A stretch of DNA of 64,000 nt, taken from the NCBI RefSeq assembly GCF_014269205.2, contig NZ_JABWRY020000001.1, positions 4,512,001 to 4,576,000 on the forward strand. The letters are read 5' to 3'. The notes under the pieces are model-generated. The model worked only from the letters and a program-made list of their open reading frames with translations. It did no database searches and was not told the origin of the DNA. Shown here piece after piece: positions 20,301-28,594 of the stretch. Position numbers and translations under genes: made by a program. Origin of the DNA: Pseudomonas kermanshahensis. Lineage in GTDB: Bacteria; Pseudomonadota; Gammaproteobacteria; Pseudomonadales; Pseudomonadaceae. Numbering within the stretch: position 1 is the first letter of the stretch; each line of letters begins with the position of its first letter.

Positions 20301-21732
20301 TCGGCGACAGTTCATCGACAAACGCAATACGCTTGAGCACTTGCCCCGCCACTGCAGTGCCAGCCCCTATCGCGGCCCCCAGTGCGACGCTTTCAGCGAC
20401 ACCGAACACGTGTTCCAGCGCCCCCTGGCGATCGCCCAGTTGCCAATCCTGGTAACCCTCGTAGACCTCATCGGCAATCTGCACGGCAGCGACCGCGAGC
20501 ATCAGTTCCCCCACTACCGGCATGAACAACCCGGCCAGGTTCAATAACGTCAGCCCCGCTTGCTGATACCCCTTGAGCCGCTCGTCCCGCGCCGCGCTGT
20601 CCTCATCGGCCGTCGGAACGGCCAACACGCGGGCGTCGTCGAGCATCTTCTCGATGCGCGCGGCGCGTAAAAAGGCAAACAATGGTTGAGTGATAGCGAA
20701 GTCACGACCATCGAGCTTCAGTACTGCGCCCTCGGTGCTCGACGACAGTAAGCGCCTCAAGGTGCCAAAAAATGCGACCCGGTCGCGCTCGGCGATGAAC
20801 CGCGCAATAAACGCCGCATAGTGAGGGTCACGCAGGCGCAGCCCCATGGCCTGATAAAACGCCCACCAGGTTTCGAATACCTGCACGGGTTGCAAGGGGT
20901 CCCCGGGAATCCAGAGCATGATGCCCCGCAGAATAGCCTGATCCCGGTCTTGGATCTCGATGGCCACCACCCCGTGCAGGCACTTGCCCAACAGGTACAC
21001 CTGGCGGGTACTCAACACTACCGGGTAGGCAGGTACTACGGCTGGCTTGGCGAAGATCGGCAGCGTTTGCAGGAAGTGGGCATGGCTGATCTCGCCTTTG
21101 AGGGCTGCCAGGCGTACAGCCGCTTCCATCGATGAGCGCAGGGCCTCCTCCAGCAATGCCTCGACCTCGCGAAGGGCCTGGCCAGCTTCATCCCCTGGCC
21201 GATCTTTTGGTAACAGATGCTCACGCAGCAAGACCTGGTAGCGGCCACCCAGATCGAGCGTGCGGCACAGCTTGGCGAAGCGCTCGAACGATACCGCCAG
21301 GGTGACGCCGGACACGTCACGCAACGAGACCTGCGTGAACGGGCCTGGCTTGGTTTGCGCCTGGGTGAAATTGTGCAGTGCCGTCGTCAACAGGGGTTGA
21401 GTCGAAATACGGGTGATGTTCGGCGATGGGGTCGGCGGAATGGGCATCGCCAGAATGATCTGCACCACCTTGCGCAGCGTTGCCTTGCGTACATCAGTGT
21501 TTACCCGAAAACGCTGTCGTAACGCTTCTTGCAGCAACGTCGCAGCAAAATCATCCAGGGGCGGAATGCGGCTTAACACCTGCCGGACACGCTCGGCACT
21601 GTCCTGCTGCTGGCGCAGGGCCTGGTGAAGCGCACGCTGCTGTTCGACCGGGGCAGACGTGAGCCAGGCCGGCAAACGTTGAGAAATCAGGGCGTCAATC
21701 GAAGCAGGCGCTTCATCGGCAGAATGGGTCAT
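17335..21732 (-). CDS. LRR / NEL-domain E3 ubiquitin ligase-like effector, 1465 residues
   Basis: NEL proteins (IpaH, SspH, SlrP families) are bacterial E3 ligases that transfer ubiquitin to host proteins through a cysteine thioester. The start MTHSADEAPASIDALISQRL at 21732 is the first Met clear of the upstream promoter region. Residues 1-970 form a large N-terminal region like that of Pseudomonas dermonecrotic-toxin-like proteins, with two hydrophobic stretches near 425-455 and 475-500. Leucine-rich repeats occupy about 980-1145 (NLRELDLRENHLAAIPPGVE and similar). The NEL domain follows to the end, with catalytic Cys1258 in ASCQDR, the CxD motif required for ligase activity. There is no signal peptide. 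No type III chaperone or apparatus gene lies in the window, so its secretion route is unknown. Confidence 0.88.
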   Translation of the reverse strand: MTHSADEAPASIDALISQRLPAWLTSAPVEQQRALHQALRQQQDSAERVRQVLSRIPPLDDFAATLLQEALRQRFRVNTDVRKATLRKVVQIILAMPIPPTPSPNITRISTQPLLTTALHNFTQAQTKPGPFTQVSLRDVSGVTLAVSFERFAKLCRTLDLGGRYQVLLREHLLPKDRPGDEAGQALREVEALLEEALRSSMEAAVRLAALKGEISHAHFLQTLPIFAKPAVVPAYPVVLSTRQVYLLGKCLHGVVAIEIQDRDQAILRGIMLWIPGDPLQPVQVFETWWAFYQAMGLRLRDPHYAAFIARFIAERDRVAFFGTLRRLLSSSTEGAVLKLDGRDFAITQPLFAFLRAARIEKMLDDARVLAVPTADEDSAARDERLKGYQQAGLTLLNLAGLFMPVVGELMLAVAAVQIADEVYEGYQDWQLGDRQGALEHVFGVAESVALGAAIGAGTAVAGQVLKRIAFVDELSPICTDAGHVKLCAHDLAAYRVKERGVTVGELIPENDQWQLKLHEASFQLAGYKDGEHLFIRHPQRSEAFQPMLEHNGTGGWRHALERAEEWAEPARLMRRLSAELADVSDEEVRRVLDSTGLDDAQLRRLHLENAPPPARLLDALERYRLHEQFPTVQGEAFEFLVSTSQDNEELASVVLRRDFPGLSQRGAHEIVQQVDSQQVEQMLASDRVPLALAERARWFLRDSRLDRACAGLRQASAANADTAKLAVGLIEHLAPWLEPYAVEVRADSRAGAVLAHAGPDTAAQRFSIVKTPTGYSAYAATGEPLAGSAPTDSLLQALSLTLSEAQTGALGTRTLDTQTLSDLLAEHARSHRDLAAQLIGQAPIGGGVRPPVRWGDGRLGYPLSGRGESRGQASRRGMRQIFPTLGESQLQRYLLDLIARGVDPWQHYSELSQHLSGLRQVLRRWRMEHSGVLDLLRRGRVANSIRRCWRCKTGLRSDGTYALDIRGERVGSLPVLEGGVSFPHVTRLTLRDMDLSDIDPDFLARFPNLRELDLRENHLAAIPPGVERLTQLRGLQLDHNRIIMDVAGNRRLNTLTHLQTLELNYNPLGFAPDVRGLIHLRPLGLRSTGIRAFPSRLQQVPLRGIADLRNNQIRQVNRDLHGLRQRLQRMALHDNPLDEASEHYLEQLPGPSGSHHHEVVHSPSFRHHLVQANEREQWLLGSTGMQRSEREMQWRNLQLESTSRPFFNFIRDFARSSDFAQRPAYYRARVWNIIEACEQNTELREQLFIMSGGNASCQDRLLWLFSQMEVRVLIHRHTSGMSIAQSEVELMRLSRSLFRLDALDEIATRRIQGIRAAGHDVDDIEVYLTYRVRLAGPLRLPAQPAALHYEAYAGLTPADLNNARIEVLRAETPERLTQALADQAFWEHYVRDRYERRFTALVDAFRAPEEAYRERAEAGEVTEEQYLTYCEGIVQAIQEGERSLILTLAREAFDRWFSIGGLLP

Positions 21733-21811
21733 GGCAGTGAGATCCGTAAAAACCGCTAACAGACCACACGGCAAACCGTCACCTGCGGTAACTAAATCAA
21801 GGCACCATTCA

Positions 21812-21825
21812 TTCGGGTTTCCGAA
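21812..21825 (+). promoter_or_regulatory. AauR-type activator site upstream of aatJ
   Basis: TTCGGGTTTCCGAA is a perfect TTCGG-N4-CCGAA palindrome, the motif I recall being reported for P. putida AauR. A partial repeat (TTCGGAATCACGGA) follows at 21843-21856. Both lie 80-120 bp upstream of the sigma54 promoter, a normal enhancer distance. The rest of the 319-bp gap (21733-22051) holds no gene. Confidence 0.7.
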
Positions 21826-21933
21826 CACCAAAAGCCAACCCATTCGGAATCACGGACAACACATGCTGTCGATTTACTGTCAAAAAAGATCGATACCCCG
21901 TAATTTCGGGGCGTTATGATCAAGAAGGAAGCT

Positions 21934-21949
21934 TGGCACGACTCATGCT
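21934..21949 (+). promoter_or_regulatory. Sigma54 (-24/-12) promoter of the aat operon
   Basis: TGGCACGACTCATGCT has GG and GC separated by exactly 10 bp and a perfect TGGCAC -24 element. It lies about 105 bp before the aatJ start, downstream of the AauR-like palindrome. Confidence 0.75.
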
Positions 21950-22051
21950 CTACACTCTTTAGCCGAATGCACCCGCTTCATGTTGTATTCGTTGAACGAA
22001 AGAGTCCGCCAACGGCTCCATAAAAAAAACAAACATGTCGAGGAAAATTTG

Positions 22052-22969
22052 ATGCGTATCGTTCGTCAATTGCTGGGCGCCGCTATCGCGGCTGCAGTCA
22101 TCGCTTCGCCGGCCATGGCCGAGGAGCTGACCGGCACCCTGAAGAAGATCAAGGACTCGGGCACCATCACATTGGGCCACCGCGACTCCTCCATTCCATT
22201 TTCCTACCTGGCAGGCAAGCCGGAGCCCGTGGGCTACTCCCACGACATCCAGCTGGCCGTGGTCGAGGCCCTGAAAAAACAACTGGGCACCGACATCAAG
22301 GTCAAATACAACCTCGTCACCTCCCAGACCCGCATCCCGCTGGTGCAAAACGGCACCGTCGACCTGGAGTGCGGCTCCACCACCAACAACGTCGAGCGCC
22401 AGCAGCAAGTCGGTTTCTCGGTCGGCATCTTCGAAGTCGGCACCCGCCTGCTGACCAAGGTCAAGGACGGTCAGCCTTCCTATAAAGACTTCCCGGACCT
22501 GGCTGGCAAAAACGTGGTGACCACCGCCGGCACCACCTCCGAGCGCATCCTCAAGGCGATGAACGCCGACAAGCAAATGAAGATGAACGTGATTTCCGCC
22601 AAGGACCACGGTGAAGCCTTCAACATGCTCGAAAGCGGCCGCGCCGTGGCCTTCATGATGGACGACGCCCTGCTGGCCGGTGAAATGGCCAAGGCTCGCA
22701 AACCGGCCGACTGGGTTATCACCGGTACCCCTCAGTCGTACGAAATCTACGGCTGCATGGTGCGCAAGGAAGACGCTGCGTTCAAGAAAGCGGTCGACGA
22801 GGCCATCGTGGCTTACTTCAAGTCGGGCGAAGTCAACAAGAGCTACGACAAGTGGTTCATGCAGCCAATCCCGCCAAAGGGTCTGAACCTGCAGTTCCAG
22901 ATGAGCGACGAGCTGAAAAAACTGATCGCCGAGCCGACCGACAAAGCGGCGGACGAGAAGAAGTCCTGA
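22052..22969 (+). CDS. aatJ: Acidic amino acid ABC transporter, periplasmic binding protein
   Basis: AatJ captures glutamate and aspartate in the periplasm for the AatQMP importer. The start MRIVRQLLGAAIAAAVIASP (GAGG 9 nt upstream) gives 305 residues with a signal peptide cleaved after PAMA near residue 23. The family 3 solute-binding fold follows, with DSSIPFSYL, DLECGSTTNN (ligand-binding Asp/Thr region) and TTAGTTSERIL. Length and the gltIJKL-like order support the call. Expression should depend on sigma54 and AauR. Confidence 0.93.
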   Translation: MRIVRQLLGAAIAAAVIASPAMAEELTGTLKKIKDSGTITLGHRDSSIPFSYLAGKPEPVGYSHDIQLAVVEALKKQLGTDIKVKYNLVTSQTRIPLVQNGTVDLECGSTTNNVERQQQVGFSVGIFEVGTRLLTKVKDGQPSYKDFPDLAGKNVVTTAGTTSERILKAMNADKQMKMNVISAKDHGEAFNMLESGRAVAFMMDDALLAGEMAKARKPADWVITGTPQSYEIYGCMVRKEDAAFKKAVDEAIVAYFKSGEVNKSYDKWFMQPIPPKGLNLQFQMSDELKKLIAEPTDKAADEKKS

Positions 22970-22978
22970 TCCTCAGAT

Positions 22979-23069
22979 AGTGGCCTGGTGCGCATGCGCA
23001 CGAATCAATTCTGCAGGCCACTCATTAGTGTCTAACCTTTCATCCGAGGGCGCCAAGCGCCCCCGGATG
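22979..23069 (+). other. Two tandem hairpins between aatJ and aatQ
   Basis: First hairpin: AGTGGCCTG (22979-22987) with CAGGCCACT (23014-23022). Second: CATCCGAGGGCGC (23041-23053), loop CAA, GCGCCCCCGGATG (23057-23069), with a single mismatch. Such structures after a binding-protein gene usually stabilise its mRNA or reduce read-through, giving more binding protein than permease. Confidence 0.7.
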
Positions 23070-23111
23070 CTCGAAGGTGCCCGTGAAACAACCGTCTGAG
23101 GGGAAATCCCG

Positions 23112-23858
23112 ATGAATTACAACTGGGACTGGGGCGTGTTCTTCAAGTCCACCGGCGTGGGCAGCGAAACCTATCTGGACTGGTACATCACCGGCCTGGG
23201 CTGGACCATCGCCATCGCCATCACCGCCTGGATCATCGCGCTGCTGCTGGGGTCTGTCCTTGGCGTCATGCGTACCGTGCCGAACCGCCTGGTATCGGGC
23301 ATCGCCACTGTCTATGTGGAACTGTTCCGCAACGTGCCGCTGCTGGTGCAGCTGTTCATCTGGTACTTCCTGGTACCGGACCTGCTGCCCGAAGGCCTGC
23401 AGGAATGGTTCAAGCAGGACCTCAACCCGACCACCTCGGCGCTGATCAGCGTGGTTGTGTGCCTGGGCCTGTTCACTGCGGCCCGTGTCTGCGAACAAGT
23501 GCGCACCGGCATCCAGGCGCTGCCCCGCGGCCAGGAATCCGCAGCCCGCGCCATGGGCTTCAGCCTGCCGCAGATCTATACCAACGTGCTGCTGCCGCAA
23601 GCCTACCGGATCATCATTCCGCCGCTCACGTCCGAGTTCCTCAACGTGTTCAAGAACTCCTCGGTGGCCTCGCTGATCGGCCTGATGGAGCTGCTGGCAC
23701 AAACCAAGCAGACCGCAGAGTTCTCTGCCAACCTGTTCGAGGCGTTCACCCTGGCCACGCTGATCTACTTCACCCTGAACATGGGCCTGATGCTGCTCAT
23801 GCGCCTGGTCGAGAAAAAAGTCGCAGTACCTGGCCTGATTTCCGTGGGGGGCAAGTAA
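23112..23858 (+). CDS. aatQ: Acidic amino acid ABC transporter permease
   Basis: One of two inner-membrane permeases of the importer (HisM/GltJ family), 248 residues. There are about five membrane helices, and the cytoplasmic EAA loop that contacts the ATPase is seen at ESAARAMGFSLPQIYTNVLL. ATG at 23112 follows GAGGGGAAATCC. The stop is directly followed by the aatM ATG with no gap. Confidence 0.93.
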   Translation: MNYNWDWGVFFKSTGVGSETYLDWYITGLGWTIAIAITAWIIALLLGSVLGVMRTVPNRLVSGIATVYVELFRNVPLLVQLFIWYFLVPDLLPEGLQEWFKQDLNPTTSALISVVVCLGLFTAARVCEQVRTGIQALPRGQESAARAMGFSLPQIYTNVLLPQAYRIIIPPLTSEFLNVFKNSSVASLIGLMELLAQTKQTAEFSANLFEAFTLATLIYFTLNMGLMLLMRLVEKKVAVPGLISVGGK

Positions 23859-24530
23859 ATGGACATGGATTTCAGCGAAATCATCCCCGCCCTGCCCGCC
23901 CTCTGGGAAGGCATGATCATGACCCTGCAACTGATGGTCATGGGCGTGGTCGGCGGTATCGCACTCGGCACCGTCCTGGCGCTGATGCGCCTGTCATCAA
24001 GCAAGCTGCTGTCGAGGGTGGCGGGCGCTTACGTCAACTACTTCCGCTCGATCCCGCTGCTGCTGGTGATCACCTGGTTCTACCTGGCAGTGCCGTTCGT
24101 GCTGCGCTGGATCACCGGTGAAGACACGCCGGTCGGTGCGTTCACCTCCTGCGTGGTCGCGTTCATGATGTTCGAGGCGGCCTACTTCTGCGAAATCGTC
24201 CGTGCCGGTGTGCAGTCGATCTCCAAGGGCCAGATGGGCGCCGCGCAAGCGCTGGGTATGAACTACGCCCAGACCATGCGCCTGATCATCCTGCCCCAGG
24301 CCTTCCGCAAGATGACCCCTTTGCTGCTGCAGCAAAGTATCATCCTGTTCCAGGACACCTCGCTGGTGTACACCGTGGGCCTGGTCGACTTCCTCAACTC
24401 GGCACGCTCCAACGGCGACATCATCGGGCGCTCTCATGAGTTCCTGATCTTCGCCGGGGTCGTCTACTTCCTCATCAGCTTCTCCGCTTCGTGGCTGGTC
24501 AAGCGCCTGCAAAAAAGGATCACCGTATGA
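23859..24530 (+). CDS. aatM: Acidic amino acid ABC transporter permease
   Basis: Second permease of the importer, 223 residues, with the EAA loop [20 protein letters not shown] and about five helices. It begins at the base after the aatQ stop and its own stop overlaps the aatP start by 3 nt, so the three genes are tightly coupled. Confidence 0.93.
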   Translation: MDMDFSEIIPALPALWEGMIMTLQLMVMGVVGGIALGTVLALMRLSSSKLLSRVAGAYVNYFRSIPLLLVITWFYLAVPFVLRWITGEDTPVGAFTSCVVAFMMFEAAYFCEIVRAGVQSISKGQMGAAQALGMNYAQTMRLIILPQAFRKMTPLLLQQSIILFQDTSLVYTVGLVDFLNSARSNGDIIGRSHEFLIFAGVVYFLISFSASWLVKRLQKRITV

Positions 24531-25261
24531 TTTCCATCAAGAACGTCAACAAGTGGTACGGCGACTTCCAGGTACTGACCGACTGCAGCACCGACGTCAA
24601 GAAGGGTGAAGTGGTAGTGGTGTGCGGGCCGTCGGGCTCGGGCAAGTCCACCCTGATCAAGTGCGTCAACGCGCTGGAGCCGTTCCAGAAGGGCGACATC
24701 GTGGTCGATGGCACCTCGATTGCCGACCCAAAGACCAACCTGCCGAAACTGCGCTCGCGGGTGGGCATGGTGTTCCAGCACTTCGAGCTGTTCCCGCACC
24801 TGACCATCACCGAAAACCTGACCATCGCCCAGCGCAAGGTGCTCGGCCGCAGCGAGGCAGAAGCCTCCAAAAAAGGCCTGGCCCTGCTCGATCGCGTCGG
24901 CCTCAGCGCGCATGCCAAGAAACACCCCGGCCAGCTTTCCGGCGGCCAGCAGCAACGGGTGGCGATCGCCCGCGCCCTGGCCATGGACCCAATCGTCATG
25001 CTGTTCGACGAACCCACCTCGGCACTGGACCCGGAAATGGTCAGTGAAGTGCTCGATGTGATGGTTCAGCTGGCCAACGAGGGCATGACCATGATGTGCG
25101 TGACCCACGAGATGGGCTTTGCCCGCAAGGTCGCCAACCGGGTCATCTTCATGGACAAAGGCAGCATCATCGAAGACTGCACCAAGGAAGAGTTCTTCGG
25201 CGACCAGAACGCCCGCGACCAACGCACCCAGCACTTCCTCAGCAAGATCCTGCAACACTAA
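24527..25261 (+). CDS. aatP: Acidic amino acid ABC transporter ATP-binding protein
   Basis: The ATPase of the AatJQMP importer, 244 residues (start [17 protein letters not shown]). Walker A is GPSGSGKST, the signature LSGGQQQR, Walker [13 protein letters not shown], and the switch His is in CVTHEMG. No C-terminal regulatory domain, as usual for the polar amino acid subfamily. It overlaps aatM (ATGA). A hairpin separates it from aauS. Confidence 0.94.
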   Translation: MISIKNVNKWYGDFQVLTDCSTDVKKGEVVVVCGPSGSGKSTLIKCVNALEPFQKGDIVVDGTSIADPKTNLPKLRSRVGMVFQHFELFPHLTITENLTIAQRKVLGRSEAEASKKGLALLDRVGLSAHAKKHPGQLSGGQQQRVAIARALAMDPIVMLFDEPTSALDPEMVSEVLDVMVQLANEGMTMMCVTHEMGFARKVANRVIFMDKGSIIEDCTKEEFFGDQNARDQRTQHFLSKILQH

Positions 25262-25274
25262 GCCGGCCTCAGCC

Positions 25275-25303
25275 TCCGCTGCCCGCCCCCATCGGGCAGC
25301 GGA
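25275..25303 (+). terminator. Hairpin between aatP and aauS
   Basis: TCCGCTGCCCG (25275-25285), 7-nt loop, CGGGCAGCGGA (25293-25303): an 11-bp perfect stem, without a T run. It may end or reduce transcription from the sigma54 promoter before the regulatory genes. Confidence 0.6.
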
Positions 25304-25328
25304 CGCTGGTCGTGACAAGGCCACTGTG

Positions 25329-27233
25329 ATGAAATGCGATCCTTCGCTTCTTCTCCCTGCCAGACCTGCCGTGAATTCCCGCCTGATTCGTCAATTGCTG
25401 TTACCCCCCCTGATCATCCTGCTGATGGTCGGCCTCGGTATGGCCGGTTACCTGGTCAGCGAGAGCAATGGCATCCGCAGCCTGAGCGAAAACGGCGAGC
25501 GTCAGCTGGAGCTGCACGCGCGCACGGTCGAGAGCGAGATCAGCAAATACACCTACCTGCCCAGCCTGCTGGAGCTTGAAGACAGCGTCTCGCACCTGCT
25601 CACCGAGCCCGATGGCGGCTCCCGCCAGGCGGTCAACGAATACCTCGAAGGCCTGAACCGGCGCAGCCGCAGCCGGGCAATCTTCGTGCTCGACACCAAC
25701 GGCCGGGTGCAGGCCACCAGCAACTGGCGCGATGCCGATTCGTTTCTGGGTGAAGACCTGTCGTTCCGGGCCTACTTCCAGACTGCCGTGCGCGGCGAAC
25801 CCGGGCGCTTCTATGGCATCGGCAGCACCACCGGCGAGGCCGGCTACTACTTGGCCCATGGCCTGGAAGAACACGGCAAGATCATAGGCGTTGCGGTGAT
25901 CAAGGTACGCCTGGACACCCTCGAAGAACGTTGGCAGCGTGCCCGCCTGGAAGCGTTCGTCAGCGATGAGAACGGCATCATCATTCTGTCCAGTGACCCG
26001 GCCCGGCGCTTGAAGTCGGTGCGCCCGCTGACCCCGCAAATCAAGGAACGCCTGGCGCGTAGCCTGCAGTATTACTGGTGGCCGCTGAACGAGCTGCAAC
26101 CTCTGGCGCGGGAAACCCTCGCCGATGGTGTTGAAAAGCTGACCTTCCCGGCCAACAGCGAAACAGCGCAAGGCAAGGCCCATGAAGTGGCCTACCTGGC
26201 CCAGACCCGTCGCCTGGTCGACACCCCGTGGCATTTCACCCTGCTGACCCCGCTGCAAGACCTGCGCCGAGAATCGATGGTGCAAGGCATCCTGGTCGGG
26301 GTGGCATTCGCCCTGCTGGCCATCCTGGGCATCGCCTGGAACGAACGCCGCAAAGTCATCGCCACCCGCTTGGCTGCCCGTGAGGCGCTGCAGGAAGCCA
26401 ACAGCCAACTCGAACGCCGCATCACCGAACGCACCGCCGACTTGCGCGCCAGCAATGAGCGGCTGAAGGGGCAGATCCGCGAGCGCCGGCATGCTGAGCA
26501 AACCCTGCGCCATGCCCAGGATGAGCTGGTGCAGGCGGGCAAGCTGGCTGCCATCGGGCAAATGTCGACCAGCATCGCCCACGAACTCAACCAGCCGCTG
26601 GCCGCGCTGCGCACGTTGTCCGGCAACACCGTACGCTTCCTCGAACGCGGCGCGCTGGAAACGGCCAGCACCAACCTGCGTACCATGAACGACCTGATCG
26701 ACCGCATGGGCCGTATCACCGCCAGCCTGCGTTCATTCGCCCGCCGTGGCGACGACGGTGGCCAGGCCTCGCTGGCCAAGGCGGTGGACGCCACCCTGCA
26801 AGTACTGGCCAACCGCATCAGTGGCTGCCACTTGCAATTGCACAACCAGTTCGAAGACCATCAACTGGCCATCGACCAGACCCGCCTGGAGCAGATCCTG
26901 GTCAACCTGATCGGCAACGCCATCGACGCCATGGCGACCCAGCCCCTACCAGAGCTGTGGCTCGAAGGCGAACTGCAGGGTGACAAGTATCGCCTGCGGG
27001 TGCGCGACAACGGCCATGGCATCGACGCCGAGGCACGCAAGCATCTGTTCGAACCCTTCTTCACCACCAAACCGGGCGAACATGGCCTGGGCCTGGGGCT
27101 GACCTTGTCGGCGAGCCTTGCCGCCGCTGCCAAGGGCAGCCTGAACGTCGAGCATCCTGTCAGTGGCGGCACGGCCTTTGTGCTTGTCCTGCCCCTGGTA
27201 TCCCCCCCTAGCGAACCGGCAGAGCACCCATGA
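25329..27233 (+). CDS. aauS: Sensor histidine kinase for acidic amino acid uptake
   Basis: AauS senses extracellular acidic amino acids and phosphorylates AauR. The ATG at 25329 gives 634 residues, of the DctB class. A first membrane helix spans about 19-42, followed by a 275-residue periplasmic region of double PAS/Cache type, and a second helix near 322-340. A coiled-coil linker follows (LERRITERTADLRASNERL). The phosphorylated residue is H418 in SIAHELNQPLAALRT, then an N-box NLIGNAIDA and G-boxes RDNGHGID and GLGLGLTLS. The stop overlaps aauR by 4 nt. Confidence 0.92.
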   Translation: MKCDPSLLLPARPAVNSRLIRQLLLPPLIILLMVGLGMAGYLVSESNGIRSLSENGERQLELHARTVESEISKYTYLPSLLELEDSVSHLLTEPDGGSRQAVNEYLEGLNRRSRSRAIFVLDTNGRVQATSNWRDADSFLGEDLSFRAYFQTAVRGEPGRFYGIGSTTGEAGYYLAHGLEEHGKIIGVAVIKVRLDTLEERWQRARLEAFVSDENGIIILSSDPARRLKSVRPLTPQIKERLARSLQYYWWPLNELQPLARETLADGVEKLTFPANSETAQGKAHEVAYLAQTRRLVDTPWHFTLLTPLQDLRRESMVQGILVGVAFALLAILGIAWNERRKVIATRLAAREALQEANSQLERRITERTADLRASNERLKGQIRERRHAEQTLRHAQDELVQAGKLAAIGQMSTSIAHELNQPLAALRTLSGNTVRFLERGALETASTNLRTMNDLIDRMGRITASLRSFARRGDDGGQASLAKAVDATLQVLANRISGCHLQLHNQFEDHQLAIDQTRLEQILVNLIGNAIDAMATQPLPELWLEGELQGDKYRLRVRDNGHGIDAEARKHLFEPFFTTKPGEHGLGLGLTLSASLAAAAKGSLNVEHPVSGGTAFVLVLPLVSPPSEPAEHP

Positions 27234-28558
27234 ACCAAGCGCCTCTCACCGTCCTGATTGTCGAAGACGACCCGCATGTGCTGCTCGGCTGCCAGCAGGC
27301 ATTGGCCCTGGAAGACATTGCCTGCGAAGGGGTCGGCAGCGCCGAACAGGCCCTGGAACGCATCGGCGACGACTTTGCCGGCATCGTCGTCAGCGACATT
27401 CGCTTACCAGGCATCGATGGCCTTGAGCTGCTCAACCGCCTCAAGGCCCGCGACCGCAGCCTGCCAGTGGTGCTGATCACCGGCCACGGCGATATCGACA
27501 TGGCGGTAGGCGCCATGCGCAACGGCGCCTACGATTTCATGGAGAAGCCCTTCTCGCCCGAGCGCCTGGTCGACGTGGTACGCCGCGCCCTCGAACAGCG
27601 CGGCCTGTCCCGCGAGGTGGTTGCTTTGCGCCGCCAGCTGGCCGAACAGAGCAGCCTGGAGGGCCGCATCATTGGCCGCTCGCCGGCCATGGAGCACCTG
27701 CGGGAACTGATCGCCAACGTCGCCGACACCTCGGCCAACGTGCTGATCGAAGGCGAGACCGGCACCGGCAAAGAACTGGTCGCCCGCTGCCTGCACGATT
27801 TCAGCCGCCGCCAGGGCCAACCCTTCGTGGCGCTGAACTGCGGCGGCCTGCCCGAAAACCTGTTCGAGAGCGAAATTTTCGGCCACGAAGCCAACGCCTT
27901 TACCGGCGCAGGTAAACGCCGAATCGGCAAGATCGAACACGCCAATGGCGGCACGCTGTTCCTCGACGAGGTCGAGAGCATGCCGATCAACCTGCAGATC
28001 AAACTGCTGCGGGTGTTGCAGGAGCGCACACTGGAGCGGCTGGGCTCGAACCAGAGCATCGCGGTGGATTGCCGGGTAATCGCCGCGACCAAGTCCGACC
28101 TCGATGCCATGGGGCAGAACGGGCAGTTTCGCAGTGACCTGTACTACCGGCTGAACGTGGTGACGCTGGAGCTCCCCCCCCTGCGTGAGCGCCGCGAAGA
28201 CATCCTGCAGTTGTTCGAACACTTCCTGCAGCAATCGGCCCTGCGCTTCGACCGTGAAGCACCGACGCTGGACAGCCAGACCTTGTCGCGGTTGATGGCC
28301 CATGACTGGCCGGGCAACGTGCGTGAGCTGCGCAACGTTGCCGAGCGTCATGCGTTGGGCTTACCGGCCTTCAAGAAGGGCCCGAGTGGCGGCGCGAGCC
28401 AGGGCCTGGGCTTTTCCGAGGCGGTGGAGGCGTTTGAACGCAACCTGCTCAGCGATGCCTTGCAACGCACCGGCGGCAACCTCAGCCAGGCCAGCCAGGA
28501 GCTGGGCATGGCCAAGACCACGCTGTTCGACAAAGTGAAAAAGTACGGGCTGGGCTGA
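27230..28558 (+). CDS. aauR: Sigma54-dependent response regulator for acidic amino acid uptake
   Basis: AauR activates the aat sigma54 promoter. The 442 residues comprise a receiver domain (phosphoacceptor D56 in VVSDIRLPG, Lys in MEKPF), an AAA+ domain (Walker A GETGTGKE, Walker B GGTLFLDEVE) and a C-terminal Fis-type helix-turn-helix (LSQASQELGMAKTTLFDKVK). The sigma54-contact loop reads NAFTGA at 222-227, not the canonical GAFTGA. It is translationally coupled to aauS. Target sites are proposed at 21812-21856. Confidence 0.93.
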   Translation: MNQAPLTVLIVEDDPHVLLGCQQALALEDIACEGVGSAEQALERIGDDFAGIVVSDIRLPGIDGLELLNRLKARDRSLPVVLITGHGDIDMAVGAMRNGAYDFMEKPFSPERLVDVVRRALEQRGLSREVVALRRQLAEQSSLEGRIIGRSPAMEHLRELIANVADTSANVLIEGETGTGKELVARCLHDFSRRQGQPFVALNCGGLPENLFESEIFGHEANAFTGAGKRRIGKIEHANGGTLFLDEVESMPINLQIKLLRVLQERTLERLGSNQSIAVDCRVIAATKSDLDAMGQNGQFRSDLYYRLNVVTLELPPLRERREDILQLFEHFLQQSALRFDREAPTLDSQTLSRLMAHDWPGNVRELRNVAERHALGLPAFKKGPSGGASQGLGFSEAVEAFERNLLSDALQRTGGNLSQASQELGMAKTTLFDKVKKYGLG

Positions 28559-28594
28559 GAAACGGCGGCGCCTGCTTCGCGGGCAATGCCAATC

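Noticed and set aside
21892..21912. CCCCGTAATTTCGGGG palindrome before the aat promoter considered as a terminator
   Set aside because: No gene ends here; both neighbouring genes start from this gap, so it is more likely part of the promoter region or of no function.
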